Positions 1 to 10,531 of a stretch of 64,000 nucleotides of DNA are shown piece after piece; positions within the stretch are counted from its first letter, which is position 1; every line of letters starts with the position of its first letter. The position numbers and the translations under genes were made by a program. The stretch is from assembly GCA_022827905.1 (NCBI GenBank), contig JAJEIQ010000001.1:103739-167738 (forward strand), in the 5' to 3' direction. Under the pieces are notes generated by a model. The model did not search any database and had not been told where the DNA came from. It was given only the letters and a program-made list of their open reading frames with translations. This DNA comes from Pseudomonadales bacterium (GTDB taxonomy: Bacteria > Pseudomonadota > Gammaproteobacteria > Pseudomonadales > Azotimanducaceae).

Positions 1-2064
1 CACACCGACCATCGCATGGCCGGCATGGCGACGCCGGAGCAAATGGCCGAACTCGCCGCCGCCTCGGCAACCGACTTCGACCGGCTGTTCCTTAAGTTGA
101 TGATCACGCACCACGAAGGCGCGGTGACCATGGTCGAGGAACTGCTCGAACAGCCGGGCTCGGCTTACGATCCGGTGCTGTTCGAGTTCACGACCGACAT
201 CACCAACGACCAGTCCGCCGAAATCGAGCGGATGCACGCCTTGCTCATCACGCTGTCGGACGACCCCCGCGCCGGCCTTCAGCCCGGGTTCGAAGACGCG
301 GGGCAGGCCATGCTGAACCTGGAACTGGTGGCGTCGTTGCCCAGGCCGCCCGGCTTCTTCGACCCGGAGAATCCCGCCGACCTGCCGCCCGAGCCCCCAC
401 CGGACGATGACGCCGGCGAGGCGGCCGGAGAAGTTGCCGACGACCCTGAGGACGACGCCGGGGACGATGCCGAGGACGCTGCGGATTGGGAGCGCCGGCC
501 ACTGCTGAGCTTCGCCAACACGGACATGGCCTTCCGGGACGATGTCCTGTTTGCCGGCAGCTACCACGGGTTCAACGTCTATCGGCTGGGTGAGGCCGGT
601 TCGCTGGAGCAACTGAGTTCAGTCGTGTGTCCGGGCGGGCAGGGTGACGTGTCGGTGGTGGGGAACCTGCTCATCCTGTCCGTGGAGGAGACCCGGGGCC
701 GGCTCGACTGCGGGCTTGGGGGCATATCCGAGGACGTGAGTGAGGACCGCTTCCGCGGCATTCGCATTTTCGACATCGGCGACCTGGCCCGGCCGGTGCA
801 GGTGGGCGCCGTGCAGACCTGCCGCGGCTCGCACACCCACTCGGTGGTCTCGGCCGATGACGAGCGGATTGTCGTTTACAACTCCGGCACCTCCCGGATC
901 CGCGAGGAAGAGGAACTCCCGGGCTGCATCGACGAGTTGCCCGGCGACAACCGCACCGCGCTCTTCCGCATCGATGTCATCGAGATTCCCGTCAACGACC
1001 CTGCGAACGCCCGGGTCGTGCATAGCCCGGCCGTATTCGCCGACCCCGACGGCGATACCCTGGCCGGCCTGTGGCGCGGCGGCGACCATGGCGACGACAC
1101 CCAGGAAAGCACTGCCACCGACCAGTGCCACGACATCACTGTGTTCCCTGAGCGCGCCATCGCCGCCGGCGCCTGTGCGGGCAACGGCATCCTGTTCGAC
1201 ATCTCCGACCCCTTAAACCCCAAGCGCATCGATGCGGTGGTCGACAAGGGATTCGCCTACTGGCACTCCGCGACCTTCAACAACGACGGCACCAAGGTGC
1301 TGTTCACGGACGAGTGGGGCGGCGGAATGATGCCACGCTGCCGCGCCTTCGACCCCCTCAACTGGGGCGCCGACGCCATATACGACATCGTTGACGGCAA
1401 GCTTGAGTTCAGGAGCTACTTCAAGATGCCGGCACCGCAGAACGAGCAGGAAAACTGCGTGGCGCACAACGGCTCGGTCGTGCCGGTCCCCGGCCGCGAC
1501 CTCTTCGTTCAGGCCTGGTATCAGGGTGGCATTACCGTGATCGATTTCACCGACTCGGCCAACCCGGTGGAGATCGCCTACTTCGATCGCGGCCCCATCG
1601 ACGAGGAGCACCTGACCCTGGGCGGCTACTGGTCCGCCTACTGGTACGACGGCAGGATTTACGGCACCGAGATCATACGCGGGCTGGATGTGCTGACGCT
1701 GCTGCCGAGCGAGCATCTGTCCGACAACGAGATTGCCGCGGCCAACCTCGCAAACCAAGGGGCGGCCTTCAATCCGCAGCGGCAGATGCGCTTCGACTGG
1801 CCGGCGGAACCCGCGGTTGCCCGAGCCTATCTCGATCAACTGTCGCGCGGCGATGCACTGCGGAATCCGCTCGCGGCCGACCTCGATGCCGCGCTGAATC
1901 GGTCGGCCGCGGCGCTCAAGCAGGGCGCTCGGGACGCAAGGCTGGCGAGGCGGCTTGAAAGGCTGGCTTCCCGGGTGAGTCAGGGCGCCGGCGAGGGTGC
2001 CACCAGGACCCGGCGAGCCGGGCTGGCGGAGGCATTGGGCGGGATTGCGGCTCGGTTGCGCTGA
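1..2064 (+). CDS. DUF305 domain fused to LVIVD-repeat beta-propeller protein; 5' end lies outside the window
   Basis: ORF stays open to the window edge; N-terminal FLKLMITHHEGAVTMVEELL is DUF305-like, followed by repeated IFDIGDLARPVQVG / LFDISDPLNPKRI / VIDFTDSANPVEIAYF LVIVD-type units. Confidence 0.8.
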   Translation, partial: HTDHRMAGMATPEQMAELAAASATDFDRLFLKLMITHHEGAVTMVEELLEQPGSAYDPVLFEFTTDITNDQSAEIERMHALLITLSDDPRAGLQPGFEDAGQAMLNLELVASLPRPPGFFDPENPADLPPEPPPDDDAGEAAGEVADDPEDDAGDDAEDAADWERRPLLSFANTDMAFRDDVLFAGSYHGFNVYRLGEAGSLEQLSSVVCPGGQGDVSVVGNLLILSVEETRGRLDCGLGGISEDVSEDRFRGIRIFDIGDLARPVQVGAVQTCRGSHTHSVVSADDERIVVYNSGTSRIREEEELPGCIDELPGDNRTALFRIDVIEIPVNDPANARVVHSPAVFADPDGDTLAGLWRGGDHGDDTQESTATDQCHDITVFPERAIAAGACAGNGILFDISDPLNPKRIDAVVDKGFAYWHSATFNNDGTKVLFTDEWGGGMMPRCRAFDPLNWGADAIYDIVDGKLEFRSYFKMPAPQNEQENCVAHNGSVVPVPGRDLFVQAWYQGGITVIDFTDSANPVEIAYFDRGPIDEEHLTLGGYWSAYWYDGRIYGTEIIRGLDVLTLLPSEHLSDNEIAAANLANQGAAFNPQRQMRFDWPAEPAVARAYLDQLSRGDALRNPLAADLDAALNRSAAALKQGARDARLARRLERLASRVSQGAGEGATRTRRAGLAEALGGIAARLR

Positions 2065-2138
2065 ATCGTGCGTTGGCCAACCGGGCGCCCGGTTCGACCG
2101 GCGGCCGTCGCACCCAACCGAAACGAGAGGAAAACAGG

Positions 2139-3251
2139 ATGAACGAGAACGGAATCAATCGCAGGCAGTTGCTGGGCGGCACCGCTGTGCTGGCGGCCCT
2201 TGCCGCCACCCATGGGGCGCAAGCGGGCGTACACACCGGCTCCGATGCGCTGGTTGTCGACGGCCTTGACACCTCATCGCCCCTCGAAGGTTTCATCGAC
2301 CTGCTCGAAACCGGCGGTGTGGACGTGGTGCACAAGAGCATCGCAGGCATGGAGAGCTTCGGCCAGATCCTGCAGCTCATCGACCGCAATCCCGATCGCA
2401 TCGCCCTCGCCCGCTCGGTGGCGGACATTCAGGCCGCCAAGCAGGCGGGCAGGATCGCGATGATCGTGGGGTTCCAGAGCGCCAACCACCTCGAGCGGCT
2501 GGACCACAAGAGGCCCTTTGAGTCCTACGCAACGCTGAAGAGCGTGTTCCGCGCCTACGTGGAACTCGGCGCCCGGCTGCACGGCATCACCTACAACGTG
2601 GCGAACCTGTTTGGCGGCGGCAACATGGATCACAACGTGCCGCTGACCAAGGCGGGACGTGTGCTGGTGGAGACGATTCACGAGCACAACGTGGTGCTGG
2701 ACGTGGGCGGGCACTGTGCCGAACAGACCAGTTTCGATGCGCTCGCGATCTCCAGCGGCGTGCCGGTGGTCGCCACCCACACCAACATGGCGGCGCTGAA
2801 CCCCAACATGCGCGCCATAAGCGACCGGCTCGCAGAAGCCATCGCCGACACCGGCGGCGTGATCGGGCTCACCGCCCTCAGCGACTTCCTAGTGCGCCAC
2901 CCCGGCGTGCTGGACGAGCATCCGGAGAAAAGCCCGCGCGCGCAGATCGAAAAGCTGGTGGATCAGTACGACTACCTGAAAAACCTCGTCGGCATCGACC
3001 ACGTGGGGCTCGGGCCGGACTTCATCTGGGGTTGGGGGCCGAGCTTGCCCCACCCGCCGGGGGCCGACATGGTTTTTCCGGTCGACTCCATGGGCTACGG
3101 CGTTGCCGAAACCGTCGAGGGGTTCGAGGACATCTCCGAGTTGCCGAACCTGGTGAAGCACCTGCGCGAGCGCGGCTGGAGCAATGCCGAACTGGACAAG
3201 ATGCTGGGCCAGAACTGGATGCGGGTGTACGGGCAAGTGTGGGGAGCCTGA
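2139..3251 (+). CDS. M19 (membrane/renal dipeptidase) family protein with Tat-like signal (M19 copy 1)
   Basis: MNENGINRRQLLGGTAVLAALAATHGAQA Tat-like leader; VVLDVGGHCAEQTSFDAL...VVATHTN and HVGLGPDF M19 motifs. Confidence 0.8.
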   Translation: MNENGINRRQLLGGTAVLAALAATHGAQAGVHTGSDALVVDGLDTSSPLEGFIDLLETGGVDVVHKSIAGMESFGQILQLIDRNPDRIALARSVADIQAAKQAGRIAMIVGFQSANHLERLDHKRPFESYATLKSVFRAYVELGARLHGITYNVANLFGGGNMDHNVPLTKAGRVLVETIHEHNVVLDVGGHCAEQTSFDALAISSGVPVVATHTNMAALNPNMRAISDRLAEAIADTGGVIGLTALSDFLVRHPGVLDEHPEKSPRAQIEKLVDQYDYLKNLVGIDHVGLGPDFIWGWGPSLPHPPGADMVFPVDSMGYGVAETVEGFEDISELPNLVKHLRERGWSNAELDKMLGQNWMRVYGQVWGA

Positions 3252-3261
3252 GGGCTAGGAA

Positions 3262-4794
3262 TCAGGCCTTCAGTGCGGCCCGGAACCGCGTATGCGCATA
3301 TCGTCGGACGGGGTCGCTGCCGACCTCATGGAACGACAGGAGCGCCATGCGTCCCCAGACACCCGAAAAGTAATCCCTGGGCAACCCTGCCGGGGCGAAC
3401 AGGTTGTCGTGAATCGCCGAATAGGTGAGGGTCGGTGACCTGTCGCCGGTCGGGCCGGTGTAGAGATTGAGCACGCGTTCCTGCTCCTCGCTGGATGGCA
3501 GGAAGTGCGAGGTCACCTCCAGTTCGTTGCCGCCCTTCCCGGCGCGCACTTCCAGCCGTGACTCGAAAGCCTCGTAGTCGCCCGCATAGTAGTTCATGGG
3601 CAGGCTGGTCTGCGCTTCGGAGAAAGGCGCCTCGACGGTCAGTCCGAGGTGTTCCCGCAGGACCGTCGTGACCAGTCGATCGTGCATGGGGCTCGAACCC
3701 GGCCCCGTGCCAAAACTCGCAATCGCCAGGTCGTACTCCGGAAACACCGTCAGGCCCGCGGTGCCTCCCGGCGATCCGCCTCCGTGCCACCACCCGGTGG
3801 TGCCGCCGATGGGCGGCAGGAACCAGCCGAGGCCCACCGGGGGTGCGTTGGGTGTCTTCAGGTCGAAGGTCGGGGTGCGCATCATGCGGGTGTGTTCGGC
3901 GGAGAGTACGCGCGTCCCGTTGGGCGCCACGCCGTCGGCCAGGTGCGTGCGCGCGAATGCGATGAGGTCACCGACGGTGACGATCGGCGTCGCCCCGGCC
4001 GGAGCCGCCGACACCGGCAGCATGAACAGGCCGGCGGCTTCCATTTCGCCCCCGGGGCCCGGATAGGCACCGAGCGCAGTGCGGTGCAGGATCGCCTGGG
4101 TGGCGGAGGTGACGGAACGATCCATGCCGATGGGCGCGAAGATCTCCTCCTCGAGCGCCCGGTTGAAGCTCTTGCCGGAAAGGGTTTCGATGATCCGCCC
4201 GGCGATGGTGAATCCCGGATTCGTGTAGTGCAGCAGTTCGCCCGGTGCGAACAGGGTGCCTGTTCCGGAAAGCGCATCGATGTACGACTGCACCGCATCG
4301 GGGCCGAATTCACGGGCGGGCATCAGCGTGTCCGCATCGATGCCGTTGCAGTGATTGACTAGCTGCTGCACCCGGATTCGCTCCGCGGCCCCCTTCTCGC
4401 CAAGGCGAAAGTCCGGAAGGTAGCGGGTAATGGGCGCATCGAGGTCGATCCGGCCGGCTTCCACGTATTTCAGCAGTAGCGTCGTGGTCAGCACCTTGGT
4501 GATGGAGCCGAGCAGCCAGGCCGTATCCGTGGTCATGGGATCGCCCGTGTTGAGGTTGCGCACGCCGTGCGCGAACATCCACTCGGACCCGTCCTGGTAG
4601 ATGCCCGCCACGTAACCCGGCGACCCAAGTTCGCCGGCAAGCCGGGGAATCAGGTCGGCAAGCAGCTCGCCGATGCCCGCCAGCGACGAGCCTCCCGCTT
4701 GCTGAGCGCCCGCCGAAGCGGGCCGGCCGGTCAAGGCGATGGCAGGTGTTGCGGCCAGCGTGGCCGCACCGGCTACGAACTGTCGACGTCGCAT
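3262..4794 (-). CDS. Serine hydrolase, class C beta-lactamase fold (copy 1), Tat-like signal
   Basis: MRRRQFVAGAATLAATPA leader; SITK (SxxK) and HYTN (YxN) motifs. Confidence 0.85.
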   Translation of the reverse strand: MRRRQFVAGAATLAATPAIALTGRPASAGAQQAGGSSLAGIGELLADLIPRLAGELGSPGYVAGIYQDGSEWMFAHGVRNLNTGDPMTTDTAWLLGSITKVLTTTLLLKYVEAGRIDLDAPITRYLPDFRLGEKGAAERIRVQQLVNHCNGIDADTLMPAREFGPDAVQSYIDALSGTGTLFAPGELLHYTNPGFTIAGRIIETLSGKSFNRALEEEIFAPIGMDRSVTSATQAILHRTALGAYPGPGGEMEAAGLFMLPVSAAPAGATPIVTVGDLIAFARTHLADGVAPNGTRVLSAEHTRMMRTPTFDLKTPNAPPVGLGWFLPPIGGTTGWWHGGGSPGGTAGLTVFPEYDLAIASFGTGPGSSPMHDRLVTTVLREHLGLTVEAPFSEAQTSLPMNYYAGDYEAFESRLEVRAGKGGNELEVTSHFLPSSEEQERVLNLYTGPTGDRSPTLTYSAIHDNLFAPAGLPRDYFSGVWGRMALLSFHEVGSDPVRRYAHTRFRAALKA

Positions 4795-4910
4795 GCGGAG
4801 TCTCCTTGGTTTGCTCGTTCACAGAAGACGCAGACAGCCGCCCTCGACCTGAACGCGCGTGAATGCCCAATCGTCCGGCATCTCGACCGGCAGCACGGGG
4901 AAATCGACCA

Positions 4911-7217
4911 CTACCGCTCGGCGTCCATCACGTTTCTGGCAAAGAAGCCCGCGAGCTTGCGGATGAAATAGTCTTCCGCCACGCCGGTGTAGCCGTGGCC
5001 CTCTTCCGGCAGCACCACCTGGTCGTGGTCGATGCCGGCATCGATCAGTGCGCGGCTCATGCGCATGTATTCCGGGAAGGTCGCGAAGTCCGCCAGGCCG
5101 CCCACGAGCATCAGCCTGCCCTTCACCTGCGGCGCCAGCCGGTAGGGGGTTGCGAAATCGTAGGCGTCCTTGGAACGCTCCGGCAAGTCGAGGTAGGGCT
5201 CGTACAGGAGTGACGCATAGGGGTTGTAACCCGGTGCGCTGGAGACCGCCGCGCGGTACAGGTCCGGCGCCTGGGCCAGGGCCGCAAAGGCGTAGTAACC
5301 GCCCCAGGAATGCCCCCAGATGCCGACGCGGTCGAGGTCCATGAAGGGGTGCCGTTCGCCGAGTTGGCGGATGGCCGCGGCATGGTCGGCGATCTCGTTC
5401 TTGCCCCAGCTCCGGTAGATGACATCCTGGAATGCCTTGGAGCGCTCCGGCGTGCCGCGCCCGTCCAGGGTGACGACCACGTAGCCGAGTTGCGCCATGG
5501 CGCGCGGCAGGTTCTGCGTTTTCGACAGGCCGAGCGAAAAGGTCCGGTCGGTCGCCACGATCTGGGGGCCGGCATAGAGATATTCGAGAACCGGGTACTT
5601 CTTTCCGGGGTCGAAATCGTAAGGCCTGTGCATGACCCCCCAGAGATCGGTCTCGCCGTCGGCGGCCTTGACGCTGAACTCCACGGTCGGTGTCCAGCCC
5701 AGCGATTCCAACGCTGAAACATCCGCTTCCGCCAAGGTGCGGATCAGGGATCCGTCGGCGGTGCGCAGGTCGACGCGGGGCGCTCGAGAGGAACTGGAGT
5801 GCGTGTCGACGAAGTATGCGAGCGACGGGGAGAACTTGACGGCATGCTGGCCTTCGCCCTCCGTCAGCCGCTGCACGGCGCCGCCATCGAGAGCCACCCG
5901 GTACAGGTGCGTATCGTAGACGCGGGGACGCTCCCCGTGGGCCGTGAAGTACACCCAGCCGTTTTCCCGGTCGATCTTCCGCACCTCCAGAACGGGGTAT
6001 CGGCCCCGGGTCAATTGACGCTCGAGATGCCCGTCGTTGCGGTACAGGTAGAGGTGATTCCAGCCGTCCCGGGTCGACTCCCAGAGAAAGCCGTCGCCGT
6101 CCGGCAGGGTCGTAAAACCGGTGTTGCCGAAGGAGATGACATCGTGCTGGATCTTGACGAAGGTTGCCGCCCTCTCGGTGAAGAGAGTCCGCACCGACCC
6201 GTCCAGGGCGTTCGCCGCCATGATGTCCACCGACTTGAAATCCCGGGAAAAGCGCGCGAAAAGCGCTTCCGACGAGTCGGGCAGCCAGCCGAGCAGGCTG
6301 AAATAGCGGTTTTCCGTATCCACGTCGATGGCGATTCGCTCTCCCGACAGGATGTGCAGGATGTACGGCCGTACATGATCGAGGTGACCTCCGGCTGCGG
6401 CGAAGGGCCGCGGGATGGTGCGCTCGATGGTTTCCATGTAGTGCAGTTCCCCCTTGCGGGGCAGCTTCGAGCGGTCGGTAAGGGTCGCGAAGAGCTTCAG
6501 GCTGTCCGGCGACCAGGGGGTGAACGGCACGTAAGCGATCGTCAGTCCCGCTCCGAGGGACAGGCGCGTGCTTTCCACATCCCAGGCATCGTCGAAGGAA
6601 CCGTCCGTGGTGAGCGCATGCGTGCTGCCGTCCGCCGCCGAGCGCAGGGCCACGTTGTCGTCGACCAGGGTGGCGTACCACTTGCCGTCCGGGGACAGCA
6701 CCTCCGGCGAAGGCATCGCCATCCCGAAATAGCCGCGGCGCGGAAAGGTGCCCGGCCGCACGCCGGCGGCGACCGTTGCGGCCGGCGCGGGCTGCTCCTC
6801 AACCCGGTAGGTCGCCAGGTCCAGGCTGAACCGGCGCCCTTCCACGGAGAAGGTTGCGGTGGCGCCATCGGGAGTCAACCGGAAGGTCTCGAAGGGCACC
6901 CCGGCATAAGGCGGTTCGTGGCCGATCGCCGCGGCGATGGCGGCCCGCAGGCGCTGCACATCGAACAGCGGCTCCAGGGTGTCGGCGGCCGGGTCCACGC
7001 GCCAGATCACCCGGTTGGCCGGCCCGCCCTCGGCGTACCAGAAGCTCGAGCCGTCGGCAAACCAGTTGGGCTCGATGGAGCCGCCCTGCACCAGTGCGGC
7101 GAAGTCGAGATACTGCTCGAACACCGCCTGCCGGCTGTCTTCCGCCGTAGCCAGGGCCGTGAACGGGAAGAGCATCGCAAAGCCAAGTGCCGCCCGCATT
7201 CGCCTGTCACTTTTCAT
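4911..7217 (-). CDS. S9 family prolyl oligopeptidase/DPP-IV-like peptidase (copy 1)
   Basis: Signal peptide from MKSDRRMRAALGFAMLFPFTALATA; DPP-IV beta-propeller; GIWGHSWGGYYAF nucleophile elbow and EEGHGY catalytic His. Confidence 0.88.
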   Translation of the reverse strand: MKSDRRMRAALGFAMLFPFTALATAEDSRQAVFEQYLDFAALVQGGSIEPNWFADGSSFWYAEGGPANRVIWRVDPAADTLEPLFDVQRLRAAIAAAIGHEPPYAGVPFETFRLTPDGATATFSVEGRRFSLDLATYRVEEQPAPAATVAAGVRPGTFPRRGYFGMAMPSPEVLSPDGKWYATLVDDNVALRSAADGSTHALTTDGSFDDAWDVESTRLSLGAGLTIAYVPFTPWSPDSLKLFATLTDRSKLPRKGELHYMETIERTIPRPFAAAGGHLDHVRPYILHILSGERIAIDVDTENRYFSLLGWLPDSSEALFARFSRDFKSVDIMAANALDGSVRTLFTERAATFVKIQHDVISFGNTGFTTLPDGDGFLWESTRDGWNHLYLYRNDGHLERQLTRGRYPVLEVRKIDRENGWVYFTAHGERPRVYDTHLYRVALDGGAVQRLTEGEGQHAVKFSPSLAYFVDTHSSSSRAPRVDLRTADGSLIRTLAEADVSALESLGWTPTVEFSVKAADGETDLWGVMHRPYDFDPGKKYPVLEYLYAGPQIVATDRTFSLGLSKTQNLPRAMAQLGYVVVTLDGRGTPERSKAFQDVIYRSWGKNEIADHAAAIRQLGERHPFMDLDRVGIWGHSWGGYYAFAALAQAPDLYRAAVSSAPGYNPYASLLYEPYLDLPERSKDAYDFATPYRLAPQVKGRLMLVGGLADFATFPEYMRMSRALIDAGIDHDQVVLPEEGHGYTGVAEDYFIRKLAGFFARNVMDAER

Positions 7218-7360
7218 GGCATAAACCCCTCGTTCGTGGTCAAAGCGGGCACTGAACGCGCTGATTGGCGCCGCTACGCATATTGACGTCAACCGGCCGT
7301 CCCTACCTCAGCCGGGGGCTTGGGCCTGTGCGTTACGGTGGGCGGCCGGCAGCGAGCCGT

Positions 7361-8080
7361 TCAAACCAACTCGGCCACCATCAGGCCCGCCAGTTCGCGG
7401 GACAGGCGAAATCGCTCCCTTGAGCCGAGCCCGACAGCCAGCAGGCGGTCAAGACCCTCCCGGCCCAATCCCGGGAACACACGGCTCCGTGCCGCATGAA
7501 CCGGTTCCCCCTGCTTGTTGTCACCGGCGGTCCAGATCACCGCTCCGCCCCGGGCGTTCCAGGTCCAGACTTCACGCACGCCCATACGGAAGTATGGGAC
7601 GAGCTTCCGGTGCGAATTGGCACTCCGGTCGATTTCCACTACCAGGTTCGGCATGGGATGCCCTTTCCGCGTGTCGAGATAGATATCTTTCGCTTGCGGC
7701 CCCAGACCGAGTTCACCCGCCCGGACCGCGCGCCCCCGATCGACGAAGATGGACGCATCGGGTTCGAATGCGCCGTCAGGGCTCAACAGGCGCGTGGACA
7801 GGGCCACTTGATGAGTCGGCATGCGCCCCGCATCTGCGAGCGCGGACTCCATGTGGATGAACAGGCGCGTGGTCAGCAAGGATTGGGAGTCGTGGGCGAG
7901 CCCCCTTGCGGCAACGAATTCAGCCACGCCGCGGGCCGTTTCGTACCGGCAGCGGGGCGCCTTGTCATGCTCGGTCAGGCGATCGAAAAGAAACCTGGGC
8001 ATGGAAACTTCAACGCGGGCCGGATGGCCGCGATAGGAGACTTTGGTCACCGTGGAACTGCTCGATGTCCAAGTGAGCAT
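7361..8080 (-). CDS. Uma2 family (DUF820) putative endonuclease
   Basis: FEPDASIFVDRG...PNLVVEIDRSANSHRKLVPYFRMGVREVWTW matches the Uma2/DUF820 signature; true start may be internal. Confidence 0.75.
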   Translation of the reverse strand: MLTWTSSSSTVTKVSYRGHPARVEVSMPRFLFDRLTEHDKAPRCRYETARGVAEFVAARGLAHDSQSLLTTRLFIHMESALADAGRMPTHQVALSTRLLSPDGAFEPDASIFVDRGRAVRAGELGLGPQAKDIYLDTRKGHPMPNLVVEIDRSANSHRKLVPYFRMGVREVWTWNARGGAVIWTAGDNKQGEPVHAARSRVFPGLGREGLDRLLAVGLGSRERFRLSRELAGLMVAELV

Positions 8081-8344
8081 CCATCATACGGGGGGCCTTT
8101 TCGGTACGGAACGAACCTGGCCAAATTCGCCGTCTAGTTGCTGCCAACCTCTCACAGGCAATACCACCTTGGCGTCAGATGACCCGCGCAAACCGCACCG
8201 GCGGCATGGGGCGAAAACACCTACCGGAAACCGGACCGCCGCGACGGCGTTGCGGAAGAACATGGAGACTCGCTGGCGGCGGGAATGCGCAACGTGACAT
8301 CATCGCGCGAATCGGTCCGCCCGGGGACTTTCGAGGACAACAAG

Positions 8345-9298
8345 ATGGGAATGCTGGTAGACGGCGAATGGGTGCAGGACTCCTTCGACACCCGCACTCG
8401 CAAGGGCGCATTCGTGCGGGCCGATTCCCGGTTCCGCAACTGGATCACAGCCGACGGCTCGCCGGGGCCCACGGGCGACGGCGGCTTCAGGGCGGAACCT
8501 GGGCGCTATCACCTGTACATTGGCCACGCCTGTCCCTGGGCGCACCGCACGCATGTCTTCCTGAAACTCAAGGGGCTGGAGAGCACGATCTCCAAGTCGG
8601 TGGTGCACTGGTTCATGGGCGAGCAGGGCTGGACCTTCGAGCCCGGCGATGGAGTGATTCCGGACGGCGTCAACCACGCCCACGCGCTGCATGAAATCTA
8701 CCGGAAAGCCAGCCCCGAATTCACCGGGCGGGTAACCATACCCGTGCTGTGGGACAAGGAGCGGGAAACGATCGTCAACAACGAGTCGTCCGAGATCATC
8801 CGCATGTTCAACAGCGCCTTCGATGATATTGGCGCTGCCTCGGGCGATTACTATCCGGAGGCGCTAAGGCAGGAGATCGATGCGGTCAACAGGCGCATCT
8901 ACGACACCCTGAACAACGGCGTCTACAAGTCGGGCTTCGCCATGACCCAGGAAGCCTACGAGGCGGCCGTCCATCCCCTGTTCGAAACCCTCGACTGGCT
9001 CGAAGGGCTCCTCGAAGGCTCGAGCTACCTGGTCGGCAATACGCTGACCGAGGCGGACTGGCGGCTGTTCCCCACCCTGGTCCGGTTCGATGCCGTCTAC
9101 CACGGCCATTTCAAATGCAATCTCCGCCGCCTCGTCGACTATCCCAACCTCTGGGCCCATACCCGGCGCCTGTACGCCATGCCCGGAATCGCGGAAACGG
9201 TGTTCCTCGACCACATCAAGCGGCACTACTACGGCAGCCACGCCATCATCAATCCCACCCGGGTCGTGCCCGCGGGGCCGGACATTTCACTCGCATAG
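8345..9298 (+). CDS. Glutathione S-transferase family, probable glutathionyl-hydroquinone reductase (ECM4/YqjG-like)
   Basis: YHLYIGHACPWAHRTHVFLKLKGL (CPWAHR) and IPVLWDKERETIVNNESSEIIRMFN. Confidence 0.88.
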   Translation: MGMLVDGEWVQDSFDTRTRKGAFVRADSRFRNWITADGSPGPTGDGGFRAEPGRYHLYIGHACPWAHRTHVFLKLKGLESTISKSVVHWFMGEQGWTFEPGDGVIPDGVNHAHALHEIYRKASPEFTGRVTIPVLWDKERETIVNNESSEIIRMFNSAFDDIGAASGDYYPEALRQEIDAVNRRIYDTLNNGVYKSGFAMTQEAYEAAVHPLFETLDWLEGLLEGSSYLVGNTLTEADWRLFPTLVRFDAVYHGHFKCNLRRLVDYPNLWAHTRRLYAMPGIAETVFLDHIKRHYYGSHAIINPTRVVPAGPDISLA

Positions 9299-9573
9299 CG
9301 GCGCCTCTTCCGGATCGGCGATCGTCTTGTGGCCACCGGCATCGAAACCGGGGTGTATGAATGCGCGTCGATTCATCTAACGTTGCATCGATTTTCGGGG
9401 CTTACTCCAGGGCGCTCGAACATAGCAGAGTGTTCTCGAACGCATGTTCGACGGCGTCTACCAGACCAGTGTGGACTTCGACTTGGAGGGGCTGCGCGCA
9501 GTGACGCCAGGCCGATTCTCGGGGATTGTCTGCGCACATGGTGGAACCGCCGAGACGGGCCGGAGTCCCGAAT

Positions 9574-10181
9574 TTAGCCGGATCCTTTCAGAAAGTAGAA
9601 CCCGCCGGCCGGTTCGGGGCCGGGGTGTACGCGGGCGGCCGTGGCCAGTTGGTGGCGCGCGGCACGGTGGGGCGTGATGTAGTCCTTCAGCGCCGGGGCC
9701 AAGGCGCCGCCCGGCCGCCTGATGTAGTGGCGGGTTTCGCCGGTGCGCTTGTCGTAGGTGCCGATCGAGCCGCCGGCCGCGTACAGGGCGCCGTCCACCT
9801 GCTCGTAGAAGATGAGCCCACGCTCAGGATCGTCCCGGAAGTGGTTGATCGGCCGGAGCGCCGCCCCGGGGCGCGACGCCGAGGCCTCGGGCGCCGGGAT
9901 CAGCACCACGCGGTCGCCGTTGAACCCGAACTGGTAGACCGTGTTTTTCGTGCCGTCGTGCATGGCGACGCCGTAGAGGAAGCGCCCGTCCGCCGACCAC
10001 ATTCCCCCCGTGACGCCCTCGGGCATGGCCGACACGTTGGTCATGGCGCCGGATTGCCGGTCCATCACCCAGAGGTCGTCCGGCTTTCCTCGATATTCCA
10101 ATCCGAAGAGCCGGCAGCCCTCGAGGCGAGGGCCATCGCCGCGGCGGCCAGCAACACCGTGAGGCGGGAACGATGGGTCAT
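9574..10181 (-). pseudogene. Decayed secreted beta-propeller protein: signal peptide and propeller body in different frames
   Basis: ATG at 10181 gives MTHRSRLTVLLAAAAMALASRA; the propeller sequence EYRGKPDDLWVMDRQSG...GMWSADGRFLYGVAMHDG is in another frame (ORF 9574..10101). Confidence 0.5.
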
Positions 10182-10445
10182 GGTCGAACCTTCATGCGCG
10201 ATCGGTCGTGGTCCGGCGAGGGCCCTGCATGCTCAGACGCACAAAAACGACCGCAACCCCATCCGGCTCCGGGACCGGAAGCCACTGGCCGAACCGGCAA
10301 ATCGGCGTCCACGTGGACAACGGACGAGGGCGGAACGATAGGGGGCCCGGTCGTGAACTCCTGCCGGCACTGACGCCCCGCCGACGTATCGGCTCGGCCA
10401 AGCCGTGCCGAAACGGCGGACAGGGCTCCGATAATCGGGAGCAGC

Positions 10446-10531
10446 TCAGCTTTTCGAGGGCTTCGCGAGCAAGGCCACGACCAGGTCGGTCAATCCCACG
10501 GGACGACCGAACAGGTACCCGCCGACTCCCC
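10446..10531 (-). pseudogene. Short C-terminal remnant resembling an EAL-domain (c-di-GMP phosphodiesterase) protein
   Basis: Minus-strand reading GVGGYLFGRPVGLTDLVVALLAKPSKS* resembles EAL C-termini (GYLFGRP); no upstream EAL sequence present, in-frame stop just upstream. Confidence 0.4.

Noticed and set aside
4819-6681. 620-aa minus-strand ORF and the 495-aa plus ORF 5799..7286
   Set aside because: Alternative frames of the well-supported S9 peptidase at 4911..7217; no recognisable domains.
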